From assembly GCA_934702165.1 (NCBI GenBank), contig CAKUYG010000007.1, forward strand, positions 1 through 30,771: 30,771 nt of DNA, in the 5' to 3' direction. Made by a program: the position numbers and the translations under genes. The stretch comes from an uncultured Bacteroidales bacterium (GTDB lineage Bacteria > Bacteroidota > Bacteroidia > Bacteroidales > UBA932). Positions 24,213-30,771 of the stretch are shown piece by piece (positions within the stretch are counted from its first letter, which is position 1; the number at the start of each line of letters is the position of its first letter). Below the pieces are notes generated by a model. It saw only the letters and a program-made list of their open reading frames with translations, was not told the DNA's origin and ran no database searches.

Positions 24213-25447
24213 TTCGTTCCTTTTTCCAGATGATAGATGCATTCGGAGACCACAAAGTTGCTTCCGCCCACGTAGACCAGGCTTCCCGGGATCTCTCCGG
24301 CATCGTGCAGCGCCTCCTCGACACCTTCCGCCACGCTGCTGAATGTCTTCCTGTCAAGCCCTTCCGTCATGCGGTACAGTTCATCCACGGGGAGTGAACG
24401 GCTGATTGCCGGGGCGACGAGATAATACTTGGCCTTTCCCGGCATCAAAGGGCGTATCGCGCGGATGTCCTTGTCGGCCATTATCCCGTATACTATGAAG
24501 AGAGGCCTGCCGCTGTCTTCGAGACGTCTGAAGTTGATACGCAGCGCATCAGGGTTGTGCCCGATGTCGCAGATGGTCTCGGGACTGTCCAGAAGCTTCT
24601 CCCAGCGTCCGCGGAATCCGGTGATGTGTCCGCTTCTGGCGATGGCGTCTCTGTCGGCCTCGACCCCGAGTATCTCAAGGGCCGCGAGGACGGTATGCAG
24701 GTTCTGTTCCTGATATGGGCCGTGCAGATCAAGTACGAAGTCTTTTTCCGGAAAGTCATCAGCGAAGAAGAGCGGGCAGTGCACCTCTGCGGCTTTAGCC
24801 TCGAACACCGGGGCTGTCTCCGGGTCTCTGGAGGCGACAAGGGCGGGAACTCCGCTCTTGAAGATCCCTGCTTTCTCGACGGCAATCTTGGCGCGTGTGT
24901 CCCCGAGCATGGCGCAGTGGTCAAGGCCTATGCTGGTGATGATGCTGAGCTCCGGGATGATTATGTTGGTGCTGTCCAGCCTGCCGCCGAGGCCTGTCTC
25001 TATCACCGCGATGTCCACCTCTTCGTGGGCGAACCAGCTGAAAGCCATCCCGGTCGTGATTTCGAAAAACGACAGACCGTCCACTGGTGCGCTCTGGAGG
25101 AAATTCCACACGTATTGTTCGCTCACCATTGACCAGGTACCGTCCTTTATGATTTTCATCCTCTCCCTGAAATCGATCAGGTGCGGAGAGGTGTAAAGCC
25201 CTACCTTGAGGCCGCTTGCGGACAGAGCGGCTGCGAGCATGGAGCTTACCGAGCCTTTGCCGTTGGTGCCGGCCACATGGATGGCAGGGTATTTCCGCCA
25301 AGGCTGTCCGAGTGCTTTGTCGAAGCGCTCCATTCCGGCCAGGCCGGGCTTGTAGGCCCCGGCGGTGAATCCGTCCTTCTGGACGGACGGGTGTCTTTCG
25401 AAGAGCTCGCTGATGAGCCTGTCATATTTTGTCTTATCGTATTCCAT
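24209..25447 (-). CDS. folC: bifunctional dihydrofolate/folylpolyglutamate synthase FolC
   Basis: This is a 412-residue Mur-ligase-type enzyme that adds glutamate to dihydropteroate or tetrahydrofolate using ATP. The P-loop GTNGKGS is at 60-66, followed by GLYTSPHLIDFRERM, the folate-binding omega-loop region. ETGLGGRLDSTNII then forms the second conserved core motif, and ICDIGHNPDALR starts the C-terminal domain. Length and motif order are normal. It is the first gene of a two-gene unit with the macroglobulin gene and diverges from the PurL-like gene. Whether it has both activities cannot be read from sequence. Confidence 0.95.
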   Translation of the reverse strand: MEYDKTKYDRLISELFERHPSVQKDGFTAGAYKPGLAGMERFDKALGQPWRKYPAIHVAGTNGKGSVSSMLAAALSASGLKVGLYTSPHLIDFRERMKIIKDGTWSMVSEQYVWNFLQSAPVDGLSFFEITTGMAFSWFAHEEVDIAVIETGLGGRLDSTNIIIPELSIITSIGLDHCAMLGDTRAKIAVEKAGIFKSGVPALVASRDPETAPVFEAKAAEVHCPLFFADDFPEKDFVLDLHGPYQEQNLHTVLAALEILGVEADRDAIARSGHITGFRGRWEKLLDSPETICDIGHNPDALRINFRRLEDSGRPLFIVYGIMADKDIRAIRPLMPGKAKYYLVAPAISRSLPVDELYRMTEGLDRKTFSSVAEGVEEALHDAGEIPGSLVYVGGSNFVVSECIYHLEKGTK

Positions 25448-25463
25448 GATTTTCTTGTTTTAT

Positions 25464-25471
25464 CAAAATTA
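25464..25471 (-). promoter_or_regulatory. -7 box of folC
   Basis: TAATTTTG on the minus strand matches TAnnTTTG and lies 16 bases upstream of the folC ATG. Twenty bases further upstream is TTAG, only a partial -33 match. The same 60-base gap must also hold the promoter of the divergent gene at 25508, for which TAAATTTA (25474-25481, plus) is a one-mismatch candidate. Confidence 0.5.
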
Positions 25472-25507
25472 ACTAAATTTACGCACTAATACTAATCTGA
25501 ACTGGCA

Positions 25508-26626
25508 ATGTCGAAATCGGCTGAGGCTTTGTATTCTCAATATGTCATCGACGGGGTGAAGCAGGAATGTACGCCTTCCCAGCTGCTCCGGCCTGTCTGT
25601 GCAAGTGTGCTGCCGGCGGCCCCGGTCTCCGGTCTACAGTGCATAGTCGACGAGACGATAGACCCTCCTGTGGGCGGCTTCGATCTTGATACTGCGGACA
25701 TCCAGGATTGTCTCGGACTTGTGAAGAGGACGGTCCGCAGCATCCCTGAAGCATACACGGATCCTTACACCCGTTTCAGACTTGCTCTCTCCCTTGAGGA
25801 CGTCCTCTGGCGCAAAGGGCATTTCCGCCTCGGCGATCTTCAGCCTTCAGTGTCCTGGAAGTGGACAGATGACCGCGTGGGGCGTATGGCTTCTTTCTAT
25901 GCTTCCGTGCAGGCCGCCGCCGATTATGCCGATGCTCTGGGGATTAGTTTTTCGGAGGCTTCTCTGCGGTGGGGGCATTCATGCGAACTGTCCTTCCGTA
26001 CCGGCATAGATGTTTCGGCTTCAGGGGAGGATCTGCTCATACAGGAGCCGTTCCGCAGCGGGAATCCCAGATTATCCAATGCCCGGGCTTGCAGTTGTGT
26101 CGTCGCTCCAGATCCGGAGAGCTGGGTGGTATACATTCCTTTCGATACGGCTGACTTCCGTCTGGGTGGTTCCCTGCTCTCGCAGGCAGTCGGGATGGGC
26201 GGGGCGCCTGCGGACATCAGCGATGCGGACTGCTTCATGGACTGCTTCGAGGTCGTGCGCGAGTTCGTCGAGGACGGCCTGCTTCTCAGCGGCGCTTCCG
26301 TCGGGGAAGGCGGCCTGATGTGCACTCTCGACAAGATGACGGAGGGAGTCTGCGGGCTGGAGGCGGACATCTCGGCGGTGATGCATTCCTATCAGGAAAA
26401 GCATGCTCTGAGGGTGCTGTTCTCCGAGGTGCCTGGCGTGGTGGTGCAGATACGGGATTCGGATTTCGACTACCTTGATGCCGAACTGCTGCTCCAGGAT
26501 GTGGCCTATTTCCCTCTCGGGCATCCTTCCACCAAGATCCGTGGAGTTGAGGTGAAGCACTCCGAAAAATCAGGAATACAGACAATATTGGAATCCCTGA
26601 TGCGCAACGCGGAAGGGGAAGACTAA
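25508..26626 (+). CDS. orphan PurL (FGAM synthase)-related protein, probably catalytically altered
   Basis: This 372-residue protein resembles the second AIRS-type module of Bacteroidetes PurL, the enzyme that makes FGAM in purine synthesis. Matching stretches are LALSLEDVLW and PSVSWKW (about 92-119), the segment to YADALGIS (about 128-147), FRLGGSLLSQ (217-226), the helix DCFMDCFEVVREFVEDGL (about 241-258) and LFSEVPGVVVQI (304-315). The N-terminal ADP-binding half, first AIRS module and glutaminase domain of PurL are absent. Where PurL normally has HDxSxGGL, this protein has ASVGEGGL (263-270), so key residues are changed. It is probably a non-catalytic relative or regulator. It is 14 bases upstream of phoH and so likely co-transcribed. 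The family link is from remembered sequence patterns and should be treated as moderate. Confidence 0.6.
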   Translation: MSKSAEALYSQYVIDGVKQECTPSQLLRPVCASVLPAAPVSGLQCIVDETIDPPVGGFDLDTADIQDCLGLVKRTVRSIPEAYTDPYTRFRLALSLEDVLWRKGHFRLGDLQPSVSWKWTDDRVGRMASFYASVQAAADYADALGISFSEASLRWGHSCELSFRTGIDVSASGEDLLIQEPFRSGNPRLSNARACSCVVAPDPESWVVYIPFDTADFRLGGSLLSQAVGMGGAPADISDADCFMDCFEVVREFVEDGLLLSGASVGEGGLMCTLDKMTEGVCGLEADISAVMHSYQEKHALRVLFSEVPGVVVQIRDSDFDYLDAELLLQDVAYFPLGHPSTKIRGVEVKHSEKSGIQTILESLMRNAEGED

Positions 26627-26640
26627 AACATAATAACACT

Positions 26641-27981
26641 ATGGGCAAACCGAAAATATTCGTCTTGGATACCAATGTCATCCTGCATGACTATCGTGCT
26701 CTGCGGCATTTCCAGGACAACAACATCGTCATCCCGGTCGCGGTGGTCGAGGAACTTGACAAGTTCAAGAAGGGCAACGACGCCCTGGCATACAACGCGC
26801 GCGGGTTCATGCGTGAAATCGACCGTATTACAGGGGACAGAAGTTTCGGACGTGATGGGCTGCCTGTCGGAAAGGGACTCGGCCTTGTCAAGGTGGAGCC
26901 CAACCATCCGTTCAGCGAGGAATACTCGCAGATGTTCGTGGACGATATCCCCGATCACAGGATACTTGCGACCGCCATGTGGGTGCGTGACCATCATCCC
27001 GGGACCTTTGTGGCTCTTGTCACCAAGGATGTCAATCTCCGTCTCAAGGCCAAGGCGGCAGGAATGGAGGTGCAGGACTACCTGACCGACAAGGTCGAGG
27101 AGCAGCGGCTGGAAAACTCTCTCAAGGAAGTCCAGGCCAGGACTCTCCCCGCCGGGCTGATGCAGGAGCTGTGCTACGGGCCGCAGACCTCGCTGCCGCG
27201 CGAGGCGGTGCAGAAAAGCGAACCGGCTCCGAACCAGTTGTTCAAGTTCAGTTGGGAAAACGCTGCCGGGAATCCGGTCTGCGCAAGATATGATGCCGGG
27301 AGCGACAGGGTGATTCTGATCAAGACCCGGGAGGCGTACGGCATACGTCCGCGCAACGACGAGCAGATGATGGCTCTGGACGCCCTGCTCAACAGGAAAG
27401 TTGAACTTGTCTCCCTTACGGGAGGAGCCGGTACCGGCAAGACCCTGCTTGCCCTCGCCGCCGCTCTCGAACAGGAGAAAGATTACGAGCAGATCATCAT
27501 CTCCCGCCCGGCCGTGGTGCTTGGAAGCCAGGAGTTGGGATTCCTCCCCGGTGACCAGAAAGCCAAGATGACCCCGTTCCTCCAGCCTTTGATGGACAAC
27601 CTCAATGTCATCAAGGCCCAGTTCCGCCCGTCTTCAAGGGAAGCTCTCCGCATCGAGAGCATGCTCAGCCAGGACAAATTGGTCATCGAACCTCTCGCCT
27701 ATATCAGGGGACGCAGTCTGGGCAAGTGCTACTTTATTATAGACGAAGCCCAGAACCTGACCCCGCATGAAATCAAGACCATCATCACCCGTGCCGGGGA
27801 GGGCACCAAGATGGTGTTCACCGGGGACATCTTCCAGATCGACCAGCCTTATCTGGACCAGTGGTCCAACGGCCTTACGCATCTTGGCGAGAAGATGGCG
27901 GGGCAGAAGATATTCCAGCACGTCTTTCTCCGCAAGGGGGAGAGGAGCCGTCTCTCGGAGCTGGCGGCAAAGTTGCTGTAA
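26641..27981 (+). CDS. PIN domain-PhoH family ATPase
   Basis: This is a 446-residue protein. The N-terminal PIN ribonuclease-like domain (about 1-140) has Asp10 in FVLDTNV, Glu37/Glu38 and a later DHRILATA acidic site. The C-terminal part is a PhoH helicase-like ATPase (about 235-446) with Walker A GGAGTGKT at 261-268 and Walker B FIIDEAQN with Asp368-Glu369. This PIN-PhoH fusion (the YlaK or PhoH2-like plan) is linked to RNA unwinding and cleavage in other bacteria. Length is normal. It lacks the KH-like N-terminus of classical PhoH, and is probably not the phosphate-starvation protein itself. The ppdK promoter overlaps its last codons. Confidence 0.93.
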   Translation: MGKPKIFVLDTNVILHDYRALRHFQDNNIVIPVAVVEELDKFKKGNDALAYNARGFMREIDRITGDRSFGRDGLPVGKGLGLVKVEPNHPFSEEYSQMFVDDIPDHRILATAMWVRDHHPGTFVALVTKDVNLRLKAKAAGMEVQDYLTDKVEEQRLENSLKEVQARTLPAGLMQELCYGPQTSLPREAVQKSEPAPNQLFKFSWENAAGNPVCARYDAGSDRVILIKTREAYGIRPRNDEQMMALDALLNRKVELVSLTGGAGTGKTLLALAAALEQEKDYEQIIISRPAVVLGSQELGFLPGDQKAKMTPFLQPLMDNLNVIKAQFRPSSREALRIESMLSQDKLVIEPLAYIRGRSLGKCYFIIDEAQNLTPHEIKTIITRAGEGTKMVFTGDIFQIDQPYLDQWSNGLTHLGEKMAGQKIFQHVFLRKGERSRLSELAAKLL

Positions 27982-28003
27982 TCGCGAATTTGTGATAAAT
28001 TTG
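27973..28003 (+). promoter_or_regulatory. Bacteroidetes-type promoter of ppdK
   Basis: TTG (27973-27975) is followed by a 20-base spacer and TAAATTTG (27996-28003), a full -7 match. Transcription would start near 28007-28010, leaving a leader of about 35 bases before the ppdK ATG. The -33 element lies inside the last codons of the PhoH gene. Confidence 0.72.
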
Positions 28004-28043
28004 CATAATCAATTGGAAACAGTTTTTTAGGAATAATATAAGT

Positions 28044-30767
28044 ATGTTTGAAACGAAGAAAAGAGTCTATTGCTTCGGCGGCAAGACCGCTGAGGGTGAC
28101 GGCTCGATGCGCGAGCTCCTGGGAGGAAAAGGAGCCAACCTGGCCGAGATGAGCAAGCTCGGCATGCCGGTTCCGGCAGGATTCACCATCACGACTGAAT
28201 GCTGTGCCGAGTACTACGAACTGGGCGGCGGCTACACGGAGGACCTCAAGATGGAGGTCAGGGCCGCCTTGAATGCAACCGAAAAACTTATGGGAAAGAA
28301 ATTCGGCGACCCGAAAGACCCGCTCCTCGTGAGCTGCCGCTCAGGTGCCAGAAGTTCCATGCCGGGCATGATGGATACGATCCTCAATATCGGTCTGTGC
28401 TCCGAGACCATCCCGGGCATGATTGCCAAGACTGGCAATCCGCGTTTTGTCTATGACGCCTACAGGCGACTTATAATGATGTATTCCGATGTCGTGATGG
28501 AGAAAGCCGAGGGTATCGAACCGGCCGACGGTCAAGGCATCCGCCAGCAGCTCGACAGGATGATGGCCGAACTCAAGGAGGCAAAAGGATACACATCTGA
28601 TACTGAGATAACTGCCGATGAACTCAAAGACCTCTGCGAGAAATTCAAGGTCAAGGTCAAAGAGGTGCTTGGAGTCGAGTTCCCTGACAGTGCCAAGGCC
28701 CAGCTCTGGGGCTCTATCGGAGGAGTGTTCAAGTCATGGAACGGCAAGAGGGCCATTGCCTACCGCCGTATCGAGAAGATTCCTGATGACTGGGGTACTG
28801 CCGTGAACGTGCAGTCCATGGTCTTCGGCAACATGGGTGAGACTTCCGCCACAGGTGTGGCTTTCTCACGCAACCCTGCCACCGGAGACAACAAGTTCTA
28901 TGGAGAATGGCTTATCAATGCTCAAGGCGAGGACGTGGTTGCCGGTATCCGTACCCCTAACCCTCTCAACGAGGCTACCAAGAACGAACATAACAAGGAT
29001 CTCCCTTCCCTCGAGAAGGCCATGCCTGAGGTTTATGCCGAACTTGATGCCATCCGCAAGAAGCTTGAGATGCACTTCCATGATATGCAGGACATCGAGT
29101 TCACTATCCAGGAAGGAAAGCTTTGGATGCTTCAGTGCCGTATCGGCAAGCGGACAGGTATCGCCGCTCTCCAGATGGCGATGGACATGCTTTCCGAGGG
29201 CATGATCGACGAGAAGACAGCTGTGATGAGGGTTTCTCCTGCCCAGCTCGACGAGATCCTCCACCCGGTGCTCAACGCCGCATCAGAGAAGGCTGCCAAG
29301 ATGGTGGCCCGCGGACTTCCGGCATCTCCGGGCGGAGCGGTCGGCACGCTCGTGTTCTCTTCCGAGGCTGCCATGAAGGCTGCTGAGGCCGGCAAGAAAG
29401 TGATTCTCGTCCGCGAGGAGACATCTCCGGAGGACATCCAGGGCATGCGTGCATCCGCCGGTATCCTTACCGCACGTGGAGGTATGACATCCCACGCCGC
29501 TCTTGTGGCCCGCGGGTGGGGCAAGTGCTGCATCGTAGGCTGTGAGTCAATGATCATAGACCTTGACAAGAAGACAGTCAAGTTCGGTCAGGATTCCAAG
29601 ACATACAAGGAGGGTGACTGGTTCTCCCTCAACGGATCCAAGGGTGTCGTATACGCTTCCAAGGTAGACACCATGGACGCCAGCGAGAACCCTGTGTTCC
29701 TCAAGTTCATGAACATCGTTGACAAGTACCGCCGTCTTGGTGTGCGTGCCAATGCCGACACCCCTGAAGATGCCCAGAAGGCCTTGCAGTTCGGTGCGGA
29801 GGGCATCGGCCTGTTCCGTATCGAGCACATGTTCTATGGCAAGAACTCCGAGACACCTCTCGCCAAGCTGCGCAAGATGATCCTCTGCAACACGGATGCC
29901 GAGCGCAAGGCGGCTCTTGAAGAACTTGAGCCGTTCATCAAGGCTTCAGTCAAGAGCACTCTGCGTGTCATGGACGGCAAACCGGTGGTATTCCGTTTGC
30001 TTGACCCGCCTCTGCACGAGTTCGTGCCTAAGACTGAGGAGAAAGAGAAAGAGATCGCCAAGGAATTGGGAATCAGTGTCTCTGAGGTTATCAAGAGAGG
30101 CGAGAGTCTCCATGAGGTGAATCCTATGATGGGACTCCGCGGTGTGCGCCTGCATGTTACATATCCGCTTATCGCCGAGACCCAGTACAGAGCCATCTTC
30201 ACGGCCGTAGCGGAACTCCAGAAGGAAGGATTCCATCCTCAGCCGGAGATCATGATCCCGGTGACCGTTTCCGCCCGCGAGCTCAGTTTCCAGAAAGCTA
30301 TCTGCGACAGGATCAAGGCCGAAGTTGAGGCCCATTACGAGCAGAGCATCAACTATCATTTCGGCACGATGATCGAGATCCCGCGCGCGGCTCTGACCGG
30401 TGAGAGGATGGCCCGTACCGCAGAGTTCTTCTCATTCGGTACCAATGACTTGACCCAGATGACCCTCGGGTTCTCACGCGATGATGTCGGGACGTTCATG
30501 GGCAACTATCTCGGGCACAAGATTCTTGATGCGGATCCGTTCCAGACCATCGACACCAAGGGTGTCGGCAAACTCGTCGAGTATGGTGTGCAGTCAGGAC
30601 GTGCGAGACGTGCTGATCTCAAGTGCGGCGTCTGCGGAGAGCATGGTGGCGATCCTGATTCCATCAAGTTCTTCAGCAAGATCGGCATCGATTATGTGAG
30701 CTGCTCTCCGTTCCGTGTGCCTATCGCCCGTCTCGCAGCGGCGCAGGCCGCCATCGCGCAGAACTAG
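28044..30767 (+). CDS. ppdK: pyruvate, phosphate dikinase
   Basis: This is a 907-residue enzyme that interconverts pyruvate, ATP and phosphate with PEP, AMP and pyrophosphate, a central step at the PEP-pyruvate node of anaerobic Bacteroidales. The N-terminal ATP-grasp nucleotide-binding domain begins GGKGANLAEM. The swivelling phosphohistidine domain carries the catalytic His484 in GGMTSHAALVARG. The C-terminal PEP/pyruvate barrel includes SFGTNDLTQMTLGFSRDD and the catalytic cysteine Cys864 in KCGVCGEHGGDP. All three domains and the full length are present, with the stop TAG just before the window edge. It has its own promoter and is probably monocistronic at its start; the downstream side is outside the window. 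Confidence 0.98.
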   Translation: MFETKKRVYCFGGKTAEGDGSMRELLGGKGANLAEMSKLGMPVPAGFTITTECCAEYYELGGGYTEDLKMEVRAALNATEKLMGKKFGDPKDPLLVSCRSGARSSMPGMMDTILNIGLCSETIPGMIAKTGNPRFVYDAYRRLIMMYSDVVMEKAEGIEPADGQGIRQQLDRMMAELKEAKGYTSDTEITADELKDLCEKFKVKVKEVLGVEFPDSAKAQLWGSIGGVFKSWNGKRAIAYRRIEKIPDDWGTAVNVQSMVFGNMGETSATGVAFSRNPATGDNKFYGEWLINAQGEDVVAGIRTPNPLNEATKNEHNKDLPSLEKAMPEVYAELDAIRKKLEMHFHDMQDIEFTIQEGKLWMLQCRIGKRTGIAALQMAMDMLSEGMIDEKTAVMRVSPAQLDEILHPVLNAASEKAAKMVARGLPASPGGAVGTLVFSSEAAMKAAEAGKKVILVREETSPEDIQGMRASAGILTARGGMTSHAALVARGWGKCCIVGCESMIIDLDKKTVKFGQDSKTYKEGDWFSLNGSKGVVYASKVDTMDASENPVFLKFMNIVDKYRRLGVRANADTPEDAQKALQFGAEGIGLFRIEHMFYGKNSETPLAKLRKMILCNTDAERKAALEELEPFIKASVKSTLRVMDGKPVVFRLLDPPLHEFVPKTEEKEKEIAKELGISVSEVIKRGESLHEVNPMMGLRGVRLHVTYPLIAETQYRAIFTAVAELQKEGFHPQPEIMIPVTVSARELSFQKAICDRIKAEVEAHYEQSINYHFGTMIEIPRAALTGERMARTAEFFSFGTNDLTQMTLGFSRDDVGTFMGNYLGHKILDADPFQTIDTKGVGKLVEYGVQSGRARRADLKCGVCGEHGGDPDSIKFFSKIGIDYVSCSPFRVPIARLAAAQAAIAQN

Positions 30768-30771
30768 CGGT

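Noticed and set aside
24213..24242. Upstream start for the macroglobulin gene
   Set aside because: It would place ten charged residues before an evident signal peptide; the ATG overlapping the folC stop is better.

Overview
The window looks like chromosomal DNA of a member of the Bacteroidota, most likely the order Bacteroidales. The evidence is a Bat aerotolerance operon, a ParC of the Bacteroidetes type, an ExbB-ExbD-TonB-like cluster, pyruvate phosphate dikinase, and several promoters with the Bacteroidetes -7 box TAnnTTTG, two or three of them with a TTG or TTTG about 20 bases upstream. Shine-Dalgarno sequences are scarce. The genus cannot be fixed from the sequence alone. There are no tRNA or rRNA genes, CRISPR arrays, transposases or integrases.

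Layout. (A) 1-3036 is visibly AT-richer than the rest and reads as an accessory patch. It holds a decayed lipoprotein/TPR-sensor-like remnant cut by the window edge (minus), then two unrelated orphan AAA-type ATPases (minus). Each has its own well-formed promoter, with a repeated operator-like motif inside or just downstream of it. (B) 3050-10140 (minus) is a tight operon in the order exbB-exbD-tonB-like-rluB-like-era-parC, ending in a hairpin terminator. Four of its five junctions share one or more bases between stop and start codons. (C) 10156-10956 (minus) is truA, divergent from (D). (D) 10983-19107 (plus) is a Bat operon: moxR, a DUF58 protein, a membrane protein, batA, batB, batC and a fused batD-batE. 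(E) 19068-25447 (minus) is folC followed by a very large alpha-2-macroglobulin-like secreted protein. Its 3' end overlaps the end of batDE tail to tail. (F) 25508-27981 (plus) is an orphan PurL-related protein followed by a PIN-PhoH ATPase. (G) 28044-30767 (plus) is ppdK with its own promoter inside the end of phoH.

How the genes work together. ExbB, ExbD and the TonB-like protein would form an inner-membrane energy-transducing complex. They are co-transcribed with RNA modification (RluB-like), 30S maturation (Era) and chromosome decatenation (ParC). The Bat operon combines a MoxR chaperone-like ATPase, von Willebrand A proteins and periplasmic TPR/SH3 proteins into a predicted envelope complex.

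Most of the window is ordinary core genome. The parts most worth a second look are the operator-carrying ATPase pair, the BatD-BatE fusion, the apparently thioester-less macroglobulin coupled to folC, the degenerate PurL-like protein and the RGG-like repeat tail on the pseudouridine synthase. I found no clearly new multi-gene system.
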